Below, piece after piece: positions 1 through 8,640 of a DNA stretch of 64,000 nucleotides (positions are counted from its first letter, which is position 1; each line of letters begins with the position of its first letter). Made by a program: the position numbers and the translations under genes. This stretch comes from Burkholderiales bacterium (GTDB lineage Bacteria > Pseudomonadota > Gammaproteobacteria > Burkholderiales > Casimicrobiaceae). Location: NCBI GenBank assembly GCA_016790165.1, contig JAEUPL010000032.1, forward strand, positions 1-64,000, written 5' to 3'. The notes beneath the pieces are model-generated. The model ran no database searches. It had not been told where the DNA came from and saw only the letters and a program-made list of their open reading frames with translations.

Positions 1-18
1 CGCGTCGCGTACCCTTTT

Positions 19-136
19 AGTTTGACCCCCATAGCTAACTGGCCCCACCCCTTCCCATCCCGAACAGGACCGTGAAACAGTTCAGCGCCAATGATAGTCA
101 GCCTTATAGCTCGCGAAAGTAGGTCAGGGTCAAACT
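19..136 (+). rRNA. rrf: 5S ribosomal RNA
   Basis: The segment carries the hallmark bacterial 5S core CCCATCCCGAACAGGACCG followed by TGAAAC, and ATGATAGT and CGAAAGTAGGTC in the 3' half. Its ends pair as helix I: AGTTTGACCC at 19-28 with GGGTCAAACT at 127-136. The length of about 118 nt is normal. It must be the last gene of an rRNA operon whose 23S lies left of the window. A strong intrinsic terminator follows directly. Exact mature ends are inferred from helix I. Confidence 0.93.
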
Positions 137-143
137 TCCCATA

Positions 144-174
144 AAAAAAGCCCGATCATTTGATCGGGCTTTTT
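144..174 (+). terminator. Intrinsic terminator of the rRNA operon
   Basis: A perfect stem CCCGATC / GATCGGG with loop ATTT is flanked by an A-run upstream and G-CTTTTT downstream, starting 8 bases after the 5S gene. Stem plus T-tract is the classic Rho-independent form. The symmetric A and T runs mean it could work in both directions, which would also shield the rRNA operon from IS transcription. Confidence 0.9.
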
Positions 175-227
175 CATTTGGTCGACGCAAACCGCCTTGC
201 GCGCGCATGCGGTTGCAATGGACCCCG

Positions 228-267
228 TGACCTGCCCCCGCAAGCCCTGACCTGCCCCCGCAAGCCC
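228..267. repeat. Tandem duplication of the IS left end (2 x 20 bp)
   Basis: TGACCTGCCCCCGCAAGCCC occurs twice in tandem, at 228-247 and 248-267. The unit is the outer part of the left inverted repeat of the IS3-family element, so the element has a doubled left tip. The inner copy runs on into TACCAGGGATTCTTCCG, which matches the right end; the outer copy is therefore the extra one. Confidence 0.85.
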
Positions 268-1136
268 TACCAGGGATTCTTCCGAGAATCCGGTTGCAAG
301 GTTAACTGATCGACTCGCTGCCGATGCAGCGCGGCGAACTTCGCCGGTGGCATGCGCAGGCAACTACTGTGCGGACGCACTTCGTTGTAGTCGCGCCGCC
401 AGCGCGCGATTTCCAGGCGTGCATCGGCCAGGCTGGTGAACCAGTGTTCGTTCAAGCACTCGTCGCGGAACGTGCCGTTGAAGCTTTCTATGTAGCCGTT
501 TTGCATCGGTCGCCCTGGCTGGATCAGCAGGTGGACGATCTTGTGCTGCTGCGTCCACGCCAGAAAGGCTCGCGCGGTGAACTCGGGGCCGTTGTCAGTC
601 CGAACGGCGCCGGGATAGCCACGAAACTTCGCCGCCTCGTCCAGTAGCCGGGTGACGTAGCTCGCTCCCATACCGAAGTCGGTGGCGATCTGCACGCTCT
701 CGTGCGTGAAGTCGTCCGCGACCGGCAGGCATTTGATCCGCCGACCATTGGCCAGGCTGTCGCTGACGAAGTCCATACTCCACGTTTGATTGACCCGTTC
801 GGCTGGGACTAACGGCACCCGCTCACCCGCGATGCGCTTCTTGCCGCGTTTGCGTACCGCGAGTCCCGCCTCACGGTACAGCCGGTAGACCCGCTTGTGA
901 TTGATGTTGGGGTGCTCCGGGCGCAGCAAGTCGTGAATCATGCGGTAGCCCGCACGGCGCCGCCGATGCGCGATGTCGATGATCTGTGCGCTCAGCTTGC
1001 GATTGAGTTCACTGGGTGTCGTCGGATGACGGTAGCTGTCGCGGGATAGCCCCACCAGGGCACAGGCGCGTCGCTCTGAGCGCGCGCAACGCTCGACCAT
1101 CGTACGGATGGCCGCCCGTTTGTCCTGGGGGGCCAC
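267..1136 (-). CDS. IS3-family transposase OrfB (DDE integrase domain)
   Basis: This is the catalytic half of the transposase. An HTH_21-like N-terminal part precedes an rve integrase core with the DDE triad: D in WSMDFVSD, D in RTDNGPEF and E in QNGYIESFNG, followed by the family mark RDECLNEHWF. The frame stays open upstream to 1280 and is -1 relative to OrfA, as expected for an OrfAB fusion made by programmed frameshifting. A separate start is possible at GTG 1136, which overlaps the OrfA stop as TAGTG. No clear A-rich slippery run is visible. No internal stop, so the element may be active. Confidence 0.88.
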   Translation of the reverse strand: MAPQDKRAAIRTMVERCARSERRACALVGLSRDSYRHPTTPSELNRKLSAQIIDIAHRRRRAGYRMIHDLLRPEHPNINHKRVYRLYREAGLAVRKRGKKRIAGERVPLVPAERVNQTWSMDFVSDSLANGRRIKCLPVADDFTHESVQIATDFGMGASYVTRLLDEAAKFRGYPGAVRTDNGPEFTARAFLAWTQQHKIVHLLIQPGRPMQNGYIESFNGTFRDECLNEHWFTSLADARLEIARWRRDYNEVRPHSSCLRMPPAKFAALHRQRVDQLTLQPDSRKNPW

Positions 1137-1408
1137 TACTTTGTGCCCAGTACCGTCTTTAGCGCGTAGATGTCCAGATGGGCCTCCGCCAGCAGCCGCT
1201 TGAGCTTGCCGTTCTCGCTCTCCAGCTCCTTCAGCCGCCTTGCCTCCGATACATCCATCCCACCGAACTTGGCGCGCCACTTGTAGAAACTGGCATCACT
1301 GAAGCCGTGCTTCCTGCACAGCTCCTTGACCGGCATGCCTGCCTCGACCTGGCGAAGAAAACCAATGATCTGTTCTTCCGTGTATTTGCTCTTTCTCATC
1401 TCCGTCAT
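1136..1408 (-). CDS. IS3-family transposase OrfA (HTH)
   Basis: A 90-residue protein with the HTH_Tnp_1 pattern: SKYTEEQIIGFLRQVEAG, then ELCRKHGFSDASFYKW as the DNA-binding helix pair, then GGMDVSEARRLKELESEN leading into a leucine-zipper-like coiled coil (LKELESENGKLKRLLAEAHL). OrfA binds the terminal inverted repeats and mediates multimerisation in this family. An ATG at 1408 opens the frame; an in-frame second ATG lies three codons in. It ends at TAG 1136-1138 inside the OrfB frame. Confidence 0.88.
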   Translation of the reverse strand: MTEMRKSKYTEEQIIGFLRQVEAGMPVKELCRKHGFSDASFYKWRAKFGGMDVSEARRLKELESENGKLKRLLAEAHLDIYALKTVLGTK

Positions 1409-1472
1409 TCTCCAAATTTGACGGATCCTTCGGACGCATCACTGGTACGCTACGACGGGAGCAGGTCAGTCT

Positions 1473-3131
1473 CTACGAAGCGCGCTCCAGAGTCAGTCCC
1501 GCATGCTCACGCAGCGGATGGAACTGGATCTTCGGATGCCGCTCCTGCGTCAGGCGCAGGTCGTAGTTCGACGTCAGCAGGTAAGCCAGCGTATTCGCCG
1601 CGTCGTAGGCGAGCTTGGCGGCGTTGTAGTCCATGAATTTCTTCATTTCGGCCGGGTCGTCGCAGGTGACCCAGCGGGCGCCAACGAACTGGCTGCCCTT
1701 GAGCGCAATTTCGGCCTTGTACTCGGTCGACAAACGATGCTGCACCACTTCGAACTGCAGCTGACCAACGGCGCCAAGCAGCATCAATGAACCGAGCTGT
1801 GGCTTGAATACCTGGATCGCACCCTCCTCGCCAAGCTGGGCGAGACCCTGCTGCAATTGCTTGCTCTTGAGCGGATTCTTGAGCTCGACCGTCTGAAAGA
1901 GCTCGGGCGCGAAGAACGGCAGGCCCGTGAACTGCAGGCTGGCGCCGTCGGTGATGGTGTCGCCGAGCTGCACTCCGCCGTGGATGGTGAACCCAATGAT
2001 GTCACCGGCGTAGGCTTCGTCGACGGCCTCGCGACGTTGCGAGAGGAAGGTGACCACACTGGTGGGGCGCATCTCCTTGCCGCTGCGCACGACCTTGAGC
2101 TTCATGCCCGATTCGTACATGCCCGAGCAGACGCGCACGAAGGCAATCCGGTCACGGTGCTGCGGGTCCATGTTCGCCTGCACCTTGAATACCACCCCGG
2201 AAAAGCCCTCAGCGTCGGGCAAGACTTCGGTCAACGAAGCGTCCGGGTTGCTTGATGCGCGCGGATGTGGCGGGGGCGCCAGGTCAACCAGCGCGTCAAG
2301 CACCTCTTGCACGCCGAAGTTGTTGACCGCTGAGCCGAAAAACACCGGCGTCTGCTTCGCGGCCAGGAAGGCCTCGAGATCGAACGCGGGTGCGACGCCG
2401 GCGAGCAGCTCGATGTTCGCCATCGCGTGCTCAAAATCGCCGCCGAAGCGTGCCTTGAGCGTCGCCGTGTCAGACAGCGGAATCTCCTCGACCGTTGACG
2501 CCTCGACGGTGTCCTCGCCGGGATTGAACACACGCATCGTTCGCGTGCGTAGATTGATGATGCCGCTGAACGCCTTGCCCTGACCGACCGGCCAAGTCAT
2601 CGGTACGCAGGGCATGCCGAGCTCGCTCTCGATCTCGTCGAGCAGCTCGATCGGGTCGCGGCCCTCGCGGTCCATCTTGTTGACGAAGGTCATGATCGGG
2701 GTGTCGCGCTGGCGGCACACCTCGATCAGGCGCTTGGTCTGCGCTTCGACGCCGTTGGCGGCGTCAATCACCATGAGCGCGCTGTCAACGGCGGTCAACA
2801 CGCGATAGGTGTCTTCCGAGAAGTCACGGTGACCCGGCGTGTCGAGCAGGTTGATCACGCGCTCGCGGTACAGCATCTGCATGACCGATGAGGCCACCGA
2901 GATGCCGCGCTGCTTTTCGATCTCCATCCAGTCCGATGTGGCGTGGCGGCTGGCCTTGCGCGCCTTGACGCTGCCGGCGACGTGAATGGCACCCGAGAAC
3001 AGCAAAAGCTTCTCGGTCAATGTGGTCTTGCCGGCGTCGGGGTGGGAAATGATGGCAAAAGTGCGGCGGCGCGCGACTTCGGCCGTGTGCGGCGTAGCGG
3101 TCACGAGAGACTCAGAACTGCAGGAAACCAT
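1473..3131 (-). CDS. prfC: Peptide chain release factor 3
   Basis: RF3 is the translational GTPase that recycles RF1/RF2 from the ribosome after termination. All GTPase motifs are visible: G1 SHPDAGKTT, G2 RGISV, G3 DTPGH, G4 NKMDRE, followed by the EF-G-like domain II and the RF3 C-terminal domain (VGQLQFEVVQHRL). The ATG at 3131 gives 552 residues, near the family norm of about 530; longer upstream starts would only add basic sequence. The C-terminus runs about nine residues past the ...PLREH that usually ends the family. The stop lies five bases from the IS right end, so the gene is spared. Confidence 0.93.
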   Translation of the reverse strand: MVSCSSESLVTATPHTAEVARRRTFAIISHPDAGKTTLTEKLLLFSGAIHVAGSVKARKASRHATSDWMEIEKQRGISVASSVMQMLYRERVINLLDTPGHRDFSEDTYRVLTAVDSALMVIDAANGVEAQTKRLIEVCRQRDTPIMTFVNKMDREGRDPIELLDEIESELGMPCVPMTWPVGQGKAFSGIINLRTRTMRVFNPGEDTVEASTVEEIPLSDTATLKARFGGDFEHAMANIELLAGVAPAFDLEAFLAAKQTPVFFGSAVNNFGVQEVLDALVDLAPPPHPRASSNPDASLTEVLPDAEGFSGVVFKVQANMDPQHRDRIAFVRVCSGMYESGMKLKVVRSGKEMRPTSVVTFLSQRREAVDEAYAGDIIGFTIHGGVQLGDTITDGASLQFTGLPFFAPELFQTVELKNPLKSKQLQQGLAQLGEEGAIQVFKPQLGSLMLLGAVGQLQFEVVQHRLSTEYKAEIALKGSQFVGARWVTCDDPAEMKKFMDYNAAKLAYDAANTLAYLLTSNYDLRLTQERHPKIQFHPLREHAGLTLERAS

Positions 3132-3297
3132 TGATTTTACGAGACAAATAAGCGCATACTCCCCGGGCGACGACGCACGAACCCGCCGAGCCAACTTGTA
3201 ATCCTTTGTAACTCGAATGTCGCTTTGTCGGCGCATGCCACGTCTACCTCGTTACGCAACCATCGAGATTCGCCCGAACCGAACAAGGAGTCGTCAG

Positions 3298-3816
3298 ATG
3301 AAAACCAAATTGATCGCCGTCAGTGCCGTGTTGCTTGCGACTGCTGCCACGACGGCCGCTCAAGCCGACGGTGCAAAGCACTTCTACCGCGGACCGGTTG
3401 TTGGCCCCCATCACGTGCGCCCGGCCTACGTCGCCCCGGCGCCGGTTTACCGTCACGGCCACTGGCGACCGGGGTACTGGTCGGGTGGGCGCTGGATCGC
3501 CCCCGTGTTTGTAGCCGCTGCGATCGGTGGTTTGGCTTACGCCGCGACAACGCCGGTGTACGCCGCCCCGGCGACCGTGACATACGTTCCGCCCGCGCCC
3601 GTGCCGGTGGCGTATGGCTACGATAGCCCCATGGCGGTGGTGCAGACCCCCGTCGCACCCGACGCGTTCGACTATGCAGACGCCAATCGTGACGGCGTCA
3701 TCTCGTACCAGGAAGCGGTGACCTATCCCCACTGGCAACGCAACTTCGGGTTCATCGACCGCAATCGCGACGGTAACCTGACCCGCGACGAAGTCACGGG
3801 ATGGCGCACCCACTAA
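3298..3816 (+). CDS. Secreted EF-hand calcium-binding protein
   Basis: A 172-residue protein starting at ATG 3298, set by an AAGGAG Shine-Dalgarno seven bases upstream. Residues 1-24 form a signal peptide ending in AQA. The middle is rich in H, Y, G, P and W (HGHWRPGYWSGGRW) and holds a hydrophobic stretch VFVAAAIGGLAYAATT, so it may be anchored in a membrane. Two EF-hands close the protein: DANRDGVISYQEA and DRNRDGNLTRDEV, both with complete D-x-N/D-x-D-G ligand patterns. Likely a periplasmic or surface Ca2+-binding protein. A second EF-hand gene follows 23 bases downstream. Function unknown. Confidence 0.75.
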   Translation: MKTKLIAVSAVLLATAATTAAQADGAKHFYRGPVVGPHHVRPAYVAPAPVYRHGHWRPGYWSGGRWIAPVFVAAAIGGLAYAATTPVYAAPATVTYVPPAPVPVAYGYDSPMAVVQTPVAPDAFDYADANRDGVISYQEAVTYPHWQRNFGFIDRNRDGNLTRDEVTGWRTH

Positions 3817-3839
3817 ACCGCGAACGGCACGGACAAAAG

Positions 3840-4112
3840 ATGAACACCATGAAGCCAGGTCTTGCGCTATTCGCCGCCGCGTTTCTCGCCTGCGCGCCTA
3901 GCTATGCCGCCTCCGGCAAAGGCTTTGCTAGCGCCGACGCCAACCGTGATCGCGTGCTCACACGGGCCGAAGCCTGCTCGGGAAAAGCGCGACTACTCTG
4001 CCGCGACTTTGATGCGATTGATGCGAATCGCAATGGCGTGCTCACGCGTGCGGAGCTCAAGGCCTACCGCAACGCAAAACGCATCGCCAAAGGCATGCCG
4101 CCGAAGCGTTGA
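3840..4112 (+). CDS. Small secreted EF-hand protein
   Basis: A 90-residue protein with a signal peptide (MKPGLALFAAAFLACAPSYA) and two EF-hand-like loops, DANRDRVLTRAEA and DANRNGVLTRAEL. In the first the conserved glycine at loop position 6 is replaced by R, so it may bind calcium weakly; the second is intact. Start ATG 3840 is preceded only by a weak GGAC; ATG 3849 is an alternative. It lies directly after the previous EF-hand gene and is probably co-transcribed. Family function unknown. Confidence 0.65.
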   Translation: MNTMKPGLALFAAAFLACAPSYAASGKGFASADANRDRVLTRAEACSGKARLLCRDFDAIDANRNGVLTRAELKAYRNAKRIAKGMPPKR

Positions 4113-4117
4113 GACGC

Positions 4118-4140
4118 AAAAAAGGGGCGCTTCGGTGCCC
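4118..4140 (-). terminator. Intrinsic terminator, minus strand
   Basis: Read on the minus strand, GGGCAC-CGAA-GCGCCC forms a six-pair stem with a stable tetraloop-like CGAA, followed by C and TTTTTT. It sits just past the stop of the hexose-phosphate epimerase gene, which it probably terminates, and only a few bases after the convergent EF-hand gene. Confidence 0.75.
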
Positions 4141-4170
4141 TGATGCGTTTCCTGACGCCGTCACGGGGCC

Positions 4171-5049
4171 TCAGTGATGGGTCAACGGCGCGCAGGTGAT
4201 TGTTTGCTGCAACACGTGCGAATCGTCGGTGGCCAACTCGATCACATCGCCCCCGCAATTGGCTGCTTCCAGGCAGACGTAGTGCTTCCAGCCGTCCGGC
4301 GGCAAGTCTGCGAACGTTTTGATCCACTCGGCCCCGGGGTTCCATACCACCAGCGAGCGGCTGCCCTTCGTCGTCAGCGTGACGCGCCGCGCTCCCGCAG
4401 CGTCAACCAACTCAAAGCGCCCCGCCGTGTCGGCGTAGATGCGGTCGCTCCGGCCCGGGTCGCGCACGTCCTGCAGGTTCCAGTCGCCGCGCTGCGTATG
4501 TTGATTGAAGTTGTCGAACTTGTCGGCGAAGCGCAATCCGTCGAGACCGGACACCGTTGTGCGGTCAGCGTCAGCCACACGAAAGTAAGTGTGCAGGGCC
4601 TGAGTAAAGCGCACGGTATCGCGACCCAGATTCACTGTAGTCAGCGCCTGCTCCAGCGCACGCCCGATACGCATCGTCAGTAGCAGCGTGAGCGGGACCT
4701 CCGCAACCTCAGGAGGCGTGAGCGCCAGTACGATCTCTCCGTCGGCATTCTGCTGCGCATGCGTAACCTGCCACTGAAGCGTACGAACGAGGCCGTGCAT
4801 CGGCGCGTCCGCCGGCTGCCCCTGACGCGCGAAGTACGGCCAGCACACGGGAATGCCGCCGCGAATCGGATCGGGCGGTCGCTTGGTCAACGGCGACAGC
4901 CACAAGACATCGTCAAAACCGTTCGGAATCCACGACAACACATGCCCCCCGAACAAGCTGATGGCCGCCCGCGAAAATGGTGTCTGGACCAGCAACGCCG
5001 GCAAGCCCTGAAATTCCCCGAATCGCAGACCCGGAATGGAAGCGGTCAT
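4171..5049 (-). CDS. D-hexose-6-phosphate mutarotase (glucose-6-phosphate 1-epimerase, YeaD-like)
   Basis: A 292-residue aldose-1-epimerase fold protein expected to interconvert alpha and beta anomers of hexose 6-phosphates in the cytoplasm. The family marks are RGGIPVCWPYF, the HGLVR histidine, LHTYFRV with the second histidine, VVWNPG and the catalytic-base region YVCLEAA. The start at 5049 is chosen because GAGG lies five bases upstream; a longer frame to 5097 lacks a site. The gene stands alone, with a terminator behind it. Nothing nearby indicates a specific sugar. Confidence 0.83.
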   Translation of the reverse strand: MTASIPGLRFGEFQGLPALLVQTPFSRAAISLFGGHVLSWIPNGFDDVLWLSPLTKRPPDPIRGGIPVCWPYFARQGQPADAPMHGLVRTLQWQVTHAQQNADGEIVLALTPPEVAEVPLTLLLTMRIGRALEQALTTVNLGRDTVRFTQALHTYFRVADADRTTVSGLDGLRFADKFDNFNQHTQRGDWNLQDVRDPGRSDRIYADTAGRFELVDAAGARRVTLTTKGSRSLVVWNPGAEWIKTFADLPPDGWKHYVCLEAANCGGDVIELATDDSHVLQQTITCAPLTHH

Positions 5050-5138
5050 AGATGCCTCAATGGATTGATTGCCCACGACGCGGGACTGAGGCTCCAAGTA
5101 TGCATTCAGCGTAAAGGAACGGATGCGCTGGTCGTCCG

Positions 5139-6023
5139 TTAACGCAACGCAAACAACAATCCGAAGGGGATGAATACGACGCTGGCAATGTTGCCCACGA
5201 GCACGATGGAGGCAACTTTCTCGGGTTCCTGCTTGTAGTAGTCAGCCACCAGAAAATTCAGCACCGCAGGCGGAAGCGCACCGAACAGATAGGCAAGCCC
5301 GGTTTGGGTCTTGCTCATCGGCAACCAATAGACAACCAGACCGGCCACGAGCAAACCAGTCAACGGACAAATTGCCGCGCCGAGCAACGAATTCGAAAAA
5401 TCTTCACGCTTCACGTCGAGCATGCGTACCCCCAGGGAAAGCAACATCAGCGGAATGGTGCAATCGCCCACCATCTTCATGGGGGCGTGCACGCTATCGG
5501 GAAGATGAGTACCCGTGAGGCCGAGCCCGGCACCCATCGCGGTCGCCCAAATCATGGGACTCTTGGCCAGCAACTTGAGCTCAGCGTGCTTGTTGACGAT
5601 GAACGCGCCGACCGTAAAGTGCAACAGGTTGGAGGTCGTGAACAATGCCACCATACCCGCGACGCCCGCGGGACCGAAGGCAAACAAGGCCAGCGGCAGC
5701 CCCATGTTGCCGCAATTGTTGAACATCATCGGAGGTACGAACGTGCGCGGGTTCTGCCCCGAGAGCTTGGCAAACGGCCAGGCAATTAACCCCGAACCGA
5801 GCACGACGAGCACCGACGTCACCACGAGGGGCCACAGCGAGAGCAAGTCCACCGACTTGTCGGACAGGTGCGTCAGCACCAGCAGCGGGCAGAACACATC
5901 CAGATTCAACCGGTTCACCACGCGCATATCAGGTCGGCGCCACAGTCGGCCGATGCCGTACCCCAGCAAGATGATCGCCAGCACCGGAAGAACGATCTCA
6001 AGAATTCGCAGTGCGACATTCAT
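5139..6023 (-). CDS. AEC-family (auxin efflux carrier) transporter
   Basis: A 294-residue membrane protein with about ten hydrophobic segments in two repeats. Signature features are the N-terminal IVLPVLAIILLGYGIGR, the unwound-helix motif MMFNNCGNMGLPLALF and the C-terminal repeat LFGALPPAVLNFLVADYY. Family members export or import organic acids such as malate or malonate; the substrate cannot be read here. The ATG at 6023 overlaps the stop of the upstream MFS gene as ATGA, so translation is probably coupled. Confidence 0.85.
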   Translation of the reverse strand: MNVALRILEIVLPVLAIILLGYGIGRLWRRPDMRVVNRLNLDVFCPLLVLTHLSDKSVDLLSLWPLVVTSVLVVLGSGLIAWPFAKLSGQNPRTFVPPMMFNNCGNMGLPLALFAFGPAGVAGMVALFTTSNLLHFTVGAFIVNKHAELKLLAKSPMIWATAMGAGLGLTGTHLPDSVHAPMKMVGDCTIPLMLLSLGVRMLDVKREDFSNSLLGAAICPLTGLLVAGLVVYWLPMSKTQTGLAYLFGALPPAVLNFLVADYYKQEPEKVASIVLVGNIASVVFIPFGLLFALR

Positions 6024-7312
6024 GCGTCGACTTTCCCCGGTGCCGGCGAAGTTGCAACCGTCCGCCAGCGAAACGCCGTCCATGCGATGCAGACCACCTG
6101 CAGCAACAGCAGAAGCAAAAATGCCCGTTCGTAACCCGCCGCCTGATAGTGCCCAGGCGAGTCGGGGAATCGATTGACCACCAGACCCACGCCCCACTGC
6201 AACGCGAACCCGAGCGAAAACATCAGGAAGTTGATCAGCGTCGACAAGCGCCCGTGCACGCGGCTGTCGAAGCGGGAAAACAACGCTGCGAAGAGCAAGT
6301 TGCCCGCGACGTGGGTCAAACCAAAAAGCGTCATCGTGACCGCCGGCGCGCTGCGCCAGGAGAACATGAACGCCAATTGGCCGACCAGTGCAAACAGGCA
6401 ACAGACGAAACAGAACACGACGGGCGACACACCACGCCGCATCAGCCGCCCCATCGCACTGCCCAGCGAAATGTTGGCCACCAGCATGCCAGCAGAGATC
6501 AGAAGCAGCAGGCCACCAATGTCAGATGGCGCGATGCCACCCACGTCGATCAGCCACGGCCCAGCCCACAAGCCCTGCACCGCCAATCCGATCGCGTTGG
6601 TCAGACAGGGCAGCGGCACAATCGCCCAAAACAGCCGCGAGCGCGCCACGTCGCCCCAACCACCCGGCCTCACGGGTTGCCGTGTGCCGTTCGCGTCGCC
6701 GGGCGCGCGGGGTGGATCGGGCGTCATGAAGGCAAGCCACAGGGCAACCACCGCAGACAGCACGGCGACACAGAGAAAGAGCTGCCGCCACGTGATGAGG
6801 CCAAGCAGCCAGAGGACCGGCGCGGTGGACAGAATGGCACCGGCGTTGCCCACGGCGAGCATCAAACCGTTCGTCGTCGGCAGTCGATCGGCGTGCAGCC
6901 ATTGCCCAAAAGTGCGCAGTGCCGCCATCAGACAGGCCGCGACGCCCAGGCCGATCAACGCGCGGCCAAGAATCAACCCACCGCTCGCGTCGGCACCGGC
7001 GAACACCGCACAGCCGGCGGCGCAGGAGAGCAGCAGCCCGGCTTCGACGCGCCGTGGGCGGAACCGGTCCAGCAAACCGCCGAGCGGGAGCTGCGCCAGC
7101 GAAAAGGACAGGAAGTATGCGGCTGTCAGCAAACCAAGATCGGCCGCGTCGAGGCCAAACTCACGCGTGAGCGTCGGGGCGATGGCGGCGTTGACGGTAC
7201 GCAGACCGTAGCTGATCAGATACGCGATGGCCAGCGGCAGGCTGACACGCCAAATGAACGTGGGGCTGTAACCGCCGGCAAGCGGTAAGTTTGAAGGTGT
7301 TGCGGAAGTCAA
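6020..7312 (-). CDS. Major facilitator superfamily transporter
   Basis: A 430-residue protein with twelve predicted transmembrane segments. The loop 2-3 MFS signature is visible as [11 protein letters not shown], and PLGGLLDRF follows TM2. No substrate can be assigned; the length and the N-terminal [19 protein letters not shown] resemble organic-anion or sugar-phosphate MFS carriers. The start is TTG at 7312 and overlaps the hslU stop as TTGA; its own stop overlaps the AEC start as ATGA. The three genes thus form one unit, an odd pairing of two exporters with a protease ATPase. Confidence 0.82.
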   Translation of the reverse strand: MTSATPSNLPLAGGYSPTFIWRVSLPLAIAYLISYGLRTVNAAIAPTLTREFGLDAADLGLLTAAYFLSFSLAQLPLGGLLDRFRPRRVEAGLLLSCAAGCAVFAGADASGGLILGRALIGLGVAACLMAALRTFGQWLHADRLPTTNGLMLAVGNAGAILSTAPVLWLLGLITWRQLFLCVAVLSAVVALWLAFMTPDPPRAPGDANGTRQPVRPGGWGDVARSRLFWAIVPLPCLTNAIGLAVQGLWAGPWLIDVGGIAPSDIGGLLLLISAGMLVANISLGSAMGRLMRRGVSPVVFCFVCCLFALVGQLAFMFSWRSAPAVTMTLFGLTHVAGNLLFAALFSRFDSRVHGRLSTLINFLMFSLGFALQWGVGLVVNRFPDSPGHYQAAGYERAFLLLLLLQVVCIAWTAFRWRTVATSPAPGKVDA

Positions 7313-8640
7313 AGGATGAACTGCGAAAGCTTTTCGTCGCGTACGATGCCCGCGAGTTTCTCATCAACAAAGGCAGCGTCAACGCGCACGGTTTCACCGG
7401 TTAGCGCATCGGCGGTGAAGCTCACGTCTTCGAGCAGACGCTCCATGACGGTGTGCAGTCGGCGCGCGCCGATGTTTTCTTGCCGCTCGTTGACAGTAAA
7501 CGCAATTTCGGCAAGCCGATGGATCGCATCGGCTTTGAAGTCCAGCGTCACCTGCTCGGTGGCGAGCAGGGCCGCGTATTGGCGTGTGAGACTGGCGTCG
7601 GTCGAGGTCAGAATGCGTTCGAAATCCTCAACCGTCAGCGCCGACAACTCCACGCGGATTGGAAATCGGCCCTGCAGTTCGGGAATGAGGTCGCTCGGCT
7701 TGCTCAGATGAAACGCGCCGCTCGCGATGAACAGGATGTGATCCGTCTTGATCGCGCCGTACTTGGTATTGACGGTGGTGCCCTCGACCAGCGGCAGCAA
7801 ATCGCGCTGCACGCCCTGACGCGATACATCAGCGCCGTGGCTCTCCTGCCGCGCGGCGATCTTGTCGATCTCGTCGAGAAACACGATGCCGTTCTGCTCC
7901 GCGTTGTCGAGCGCGTTCTGCTTCAATTCCTCGTCATTGATGAGCTTCGCCGCCTCTTCATCCTGCAGCAGTTTCATCGCCTCGTCGACGCGCAGCTTGC
8001 GCGTCCGTTTGCGCGTGTGCTGCATGTTCGCGAACATGCCCTGAATCTGCTGCGTGATCTCTTCCATTCCCGGTGGCGCCATCACTTCCATCTGCGTCGC
8101 GGCAATCGCCACCTCAACCTCGATCTCCTTGTCGTTGAGCGTCCCCTCGCGCAGCATCTTGCGGAATTTCTGGCGCGTGGCGTTGTCGCTCGGCTTCAAA
8201 TCATCAAAGTTGACCGAGTGCGGCGGCGGCAACAGCGCATCCAGCACTCGCTCCTCCGCGGCGTCCTGCGCGCGGTCGCGCACGGCGCTCATTGCCAGTT
8301 CGCGCGTTTGCTTGATGGCGACCTCAGCGAGGTCGCGGATGATGGTGTCGACGTCGCGGCCGACGTAGCCCACTTCAGTGAACTTGGTGGCTTCCACCTT
8401 CACGAACGGCGCATTGGCCAACCGCGCCAGCCGTCGCGCGATCTCGGTCTTGCCCACACCGGTGGGGCCGATCATCAGGATGTTCTTCGGCGTGATTTCC
8501 TGCCGCAGCGCGCCGTCCACCTGTTGCCGTCGCCACCGATTGCGCAGGGCGATCGCCACCGCCTTCTTTGCCGCCGCCTGCCCGACGATGTGTCGATCCA
8601 GCTCGTGAACAATTTCTTTGGGCGTCATCGGGGTGGGCAT
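7309..8640 (-). CDS. hslU: ATP-dependent protease ATPase subunit HslU (ClpY)
   Basis: HslU is the AAA+ unfoldase of the HslVU protease. Residues 1-20 are the HslU N-terminus ([13 protein letters not shown]), Walker A is GPTGVGKT at 58-65, the intermediate I-domain spans roughly 110-240, and Walker B is GIVFLDEID near 251-259. The C-terminal tail LSQFIL, which docks into HslV, is intact at 443 residues, the normal length. hslV normally lies immediately upstream, but no hslV is present here. ATG 8628 is an alternative start. Confidence 0.95.
   Translation of the reverse strand: MPTPMTPKEIVHELDRHIVGQAAAKKAVAIALRNRWRRQQVDGALRQEITPKNILMIGPTGVGKTEIARRLARLANAPFVKVEATKFTEVGYVGRDVDTIIRDLAEVAIKQTRELAMSAVRDRAQDAAEERVLDALLPPPHSVNFDDLKPSDNATRQKFRKMLREGTLNDKEIEVEVAIAATQMEVMAPPGMEEITQQIQGMFANMQHTRKRTRKLRVDEAMKLLQDEEAAKLINDEELKQNALDNAEQNGIVFLDEIDKIAARQESHGADVSRQGVQRDLLPLVEGTTVNTKYGAIKTDHILFIASGAFHLSKPSDLIPELQGRFPIRVELSALTVEDFERILTSTDASLTRQYAALLATEQVTLDFKADAIHRLAEIAFTVNERQENIGARRLHTVMERLLEDVSFTADALTGETVRVDAAFVDEKLAGIVRDEKLSQFIL

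Larger units (their letters stand above)
228..1468 (-). mobile_element. IS3-family insertion sequence (IS407-like two-ORF type)
   Basis: Two overlapping minus-strand ORFs encode an HTH OrfA and a DDE OrfB. The ends form imperfect inverted repeats: left TGACCTGCCCCCG at 228 or 248, right (reverse strand from 1468) TGACCTGCTCCCG; similarity extends about 38 bp inward. The element begins TG and ends CA as IS3 members do. No obvious 3-5 bp target duplication flanks it (left CCCG or CCC, right GTCT). It lies between the 5S terminator and the prfC stop codon, leaving only four bases before prfC. Group assignment is from memory of family features. Confidence 0.88.

Noticed and set aside
1473-1500. 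prfC truncated by the IS element
   Set aside because: The stop codon lies outside the IS and the protein runs past the usual family end, so the gene is complete.
6011-7312. Long plus-strand frames opposite the MFS gene
   Set aside because: Low-complexity R/Q/P-rich products antisense to a well-supported transporter.
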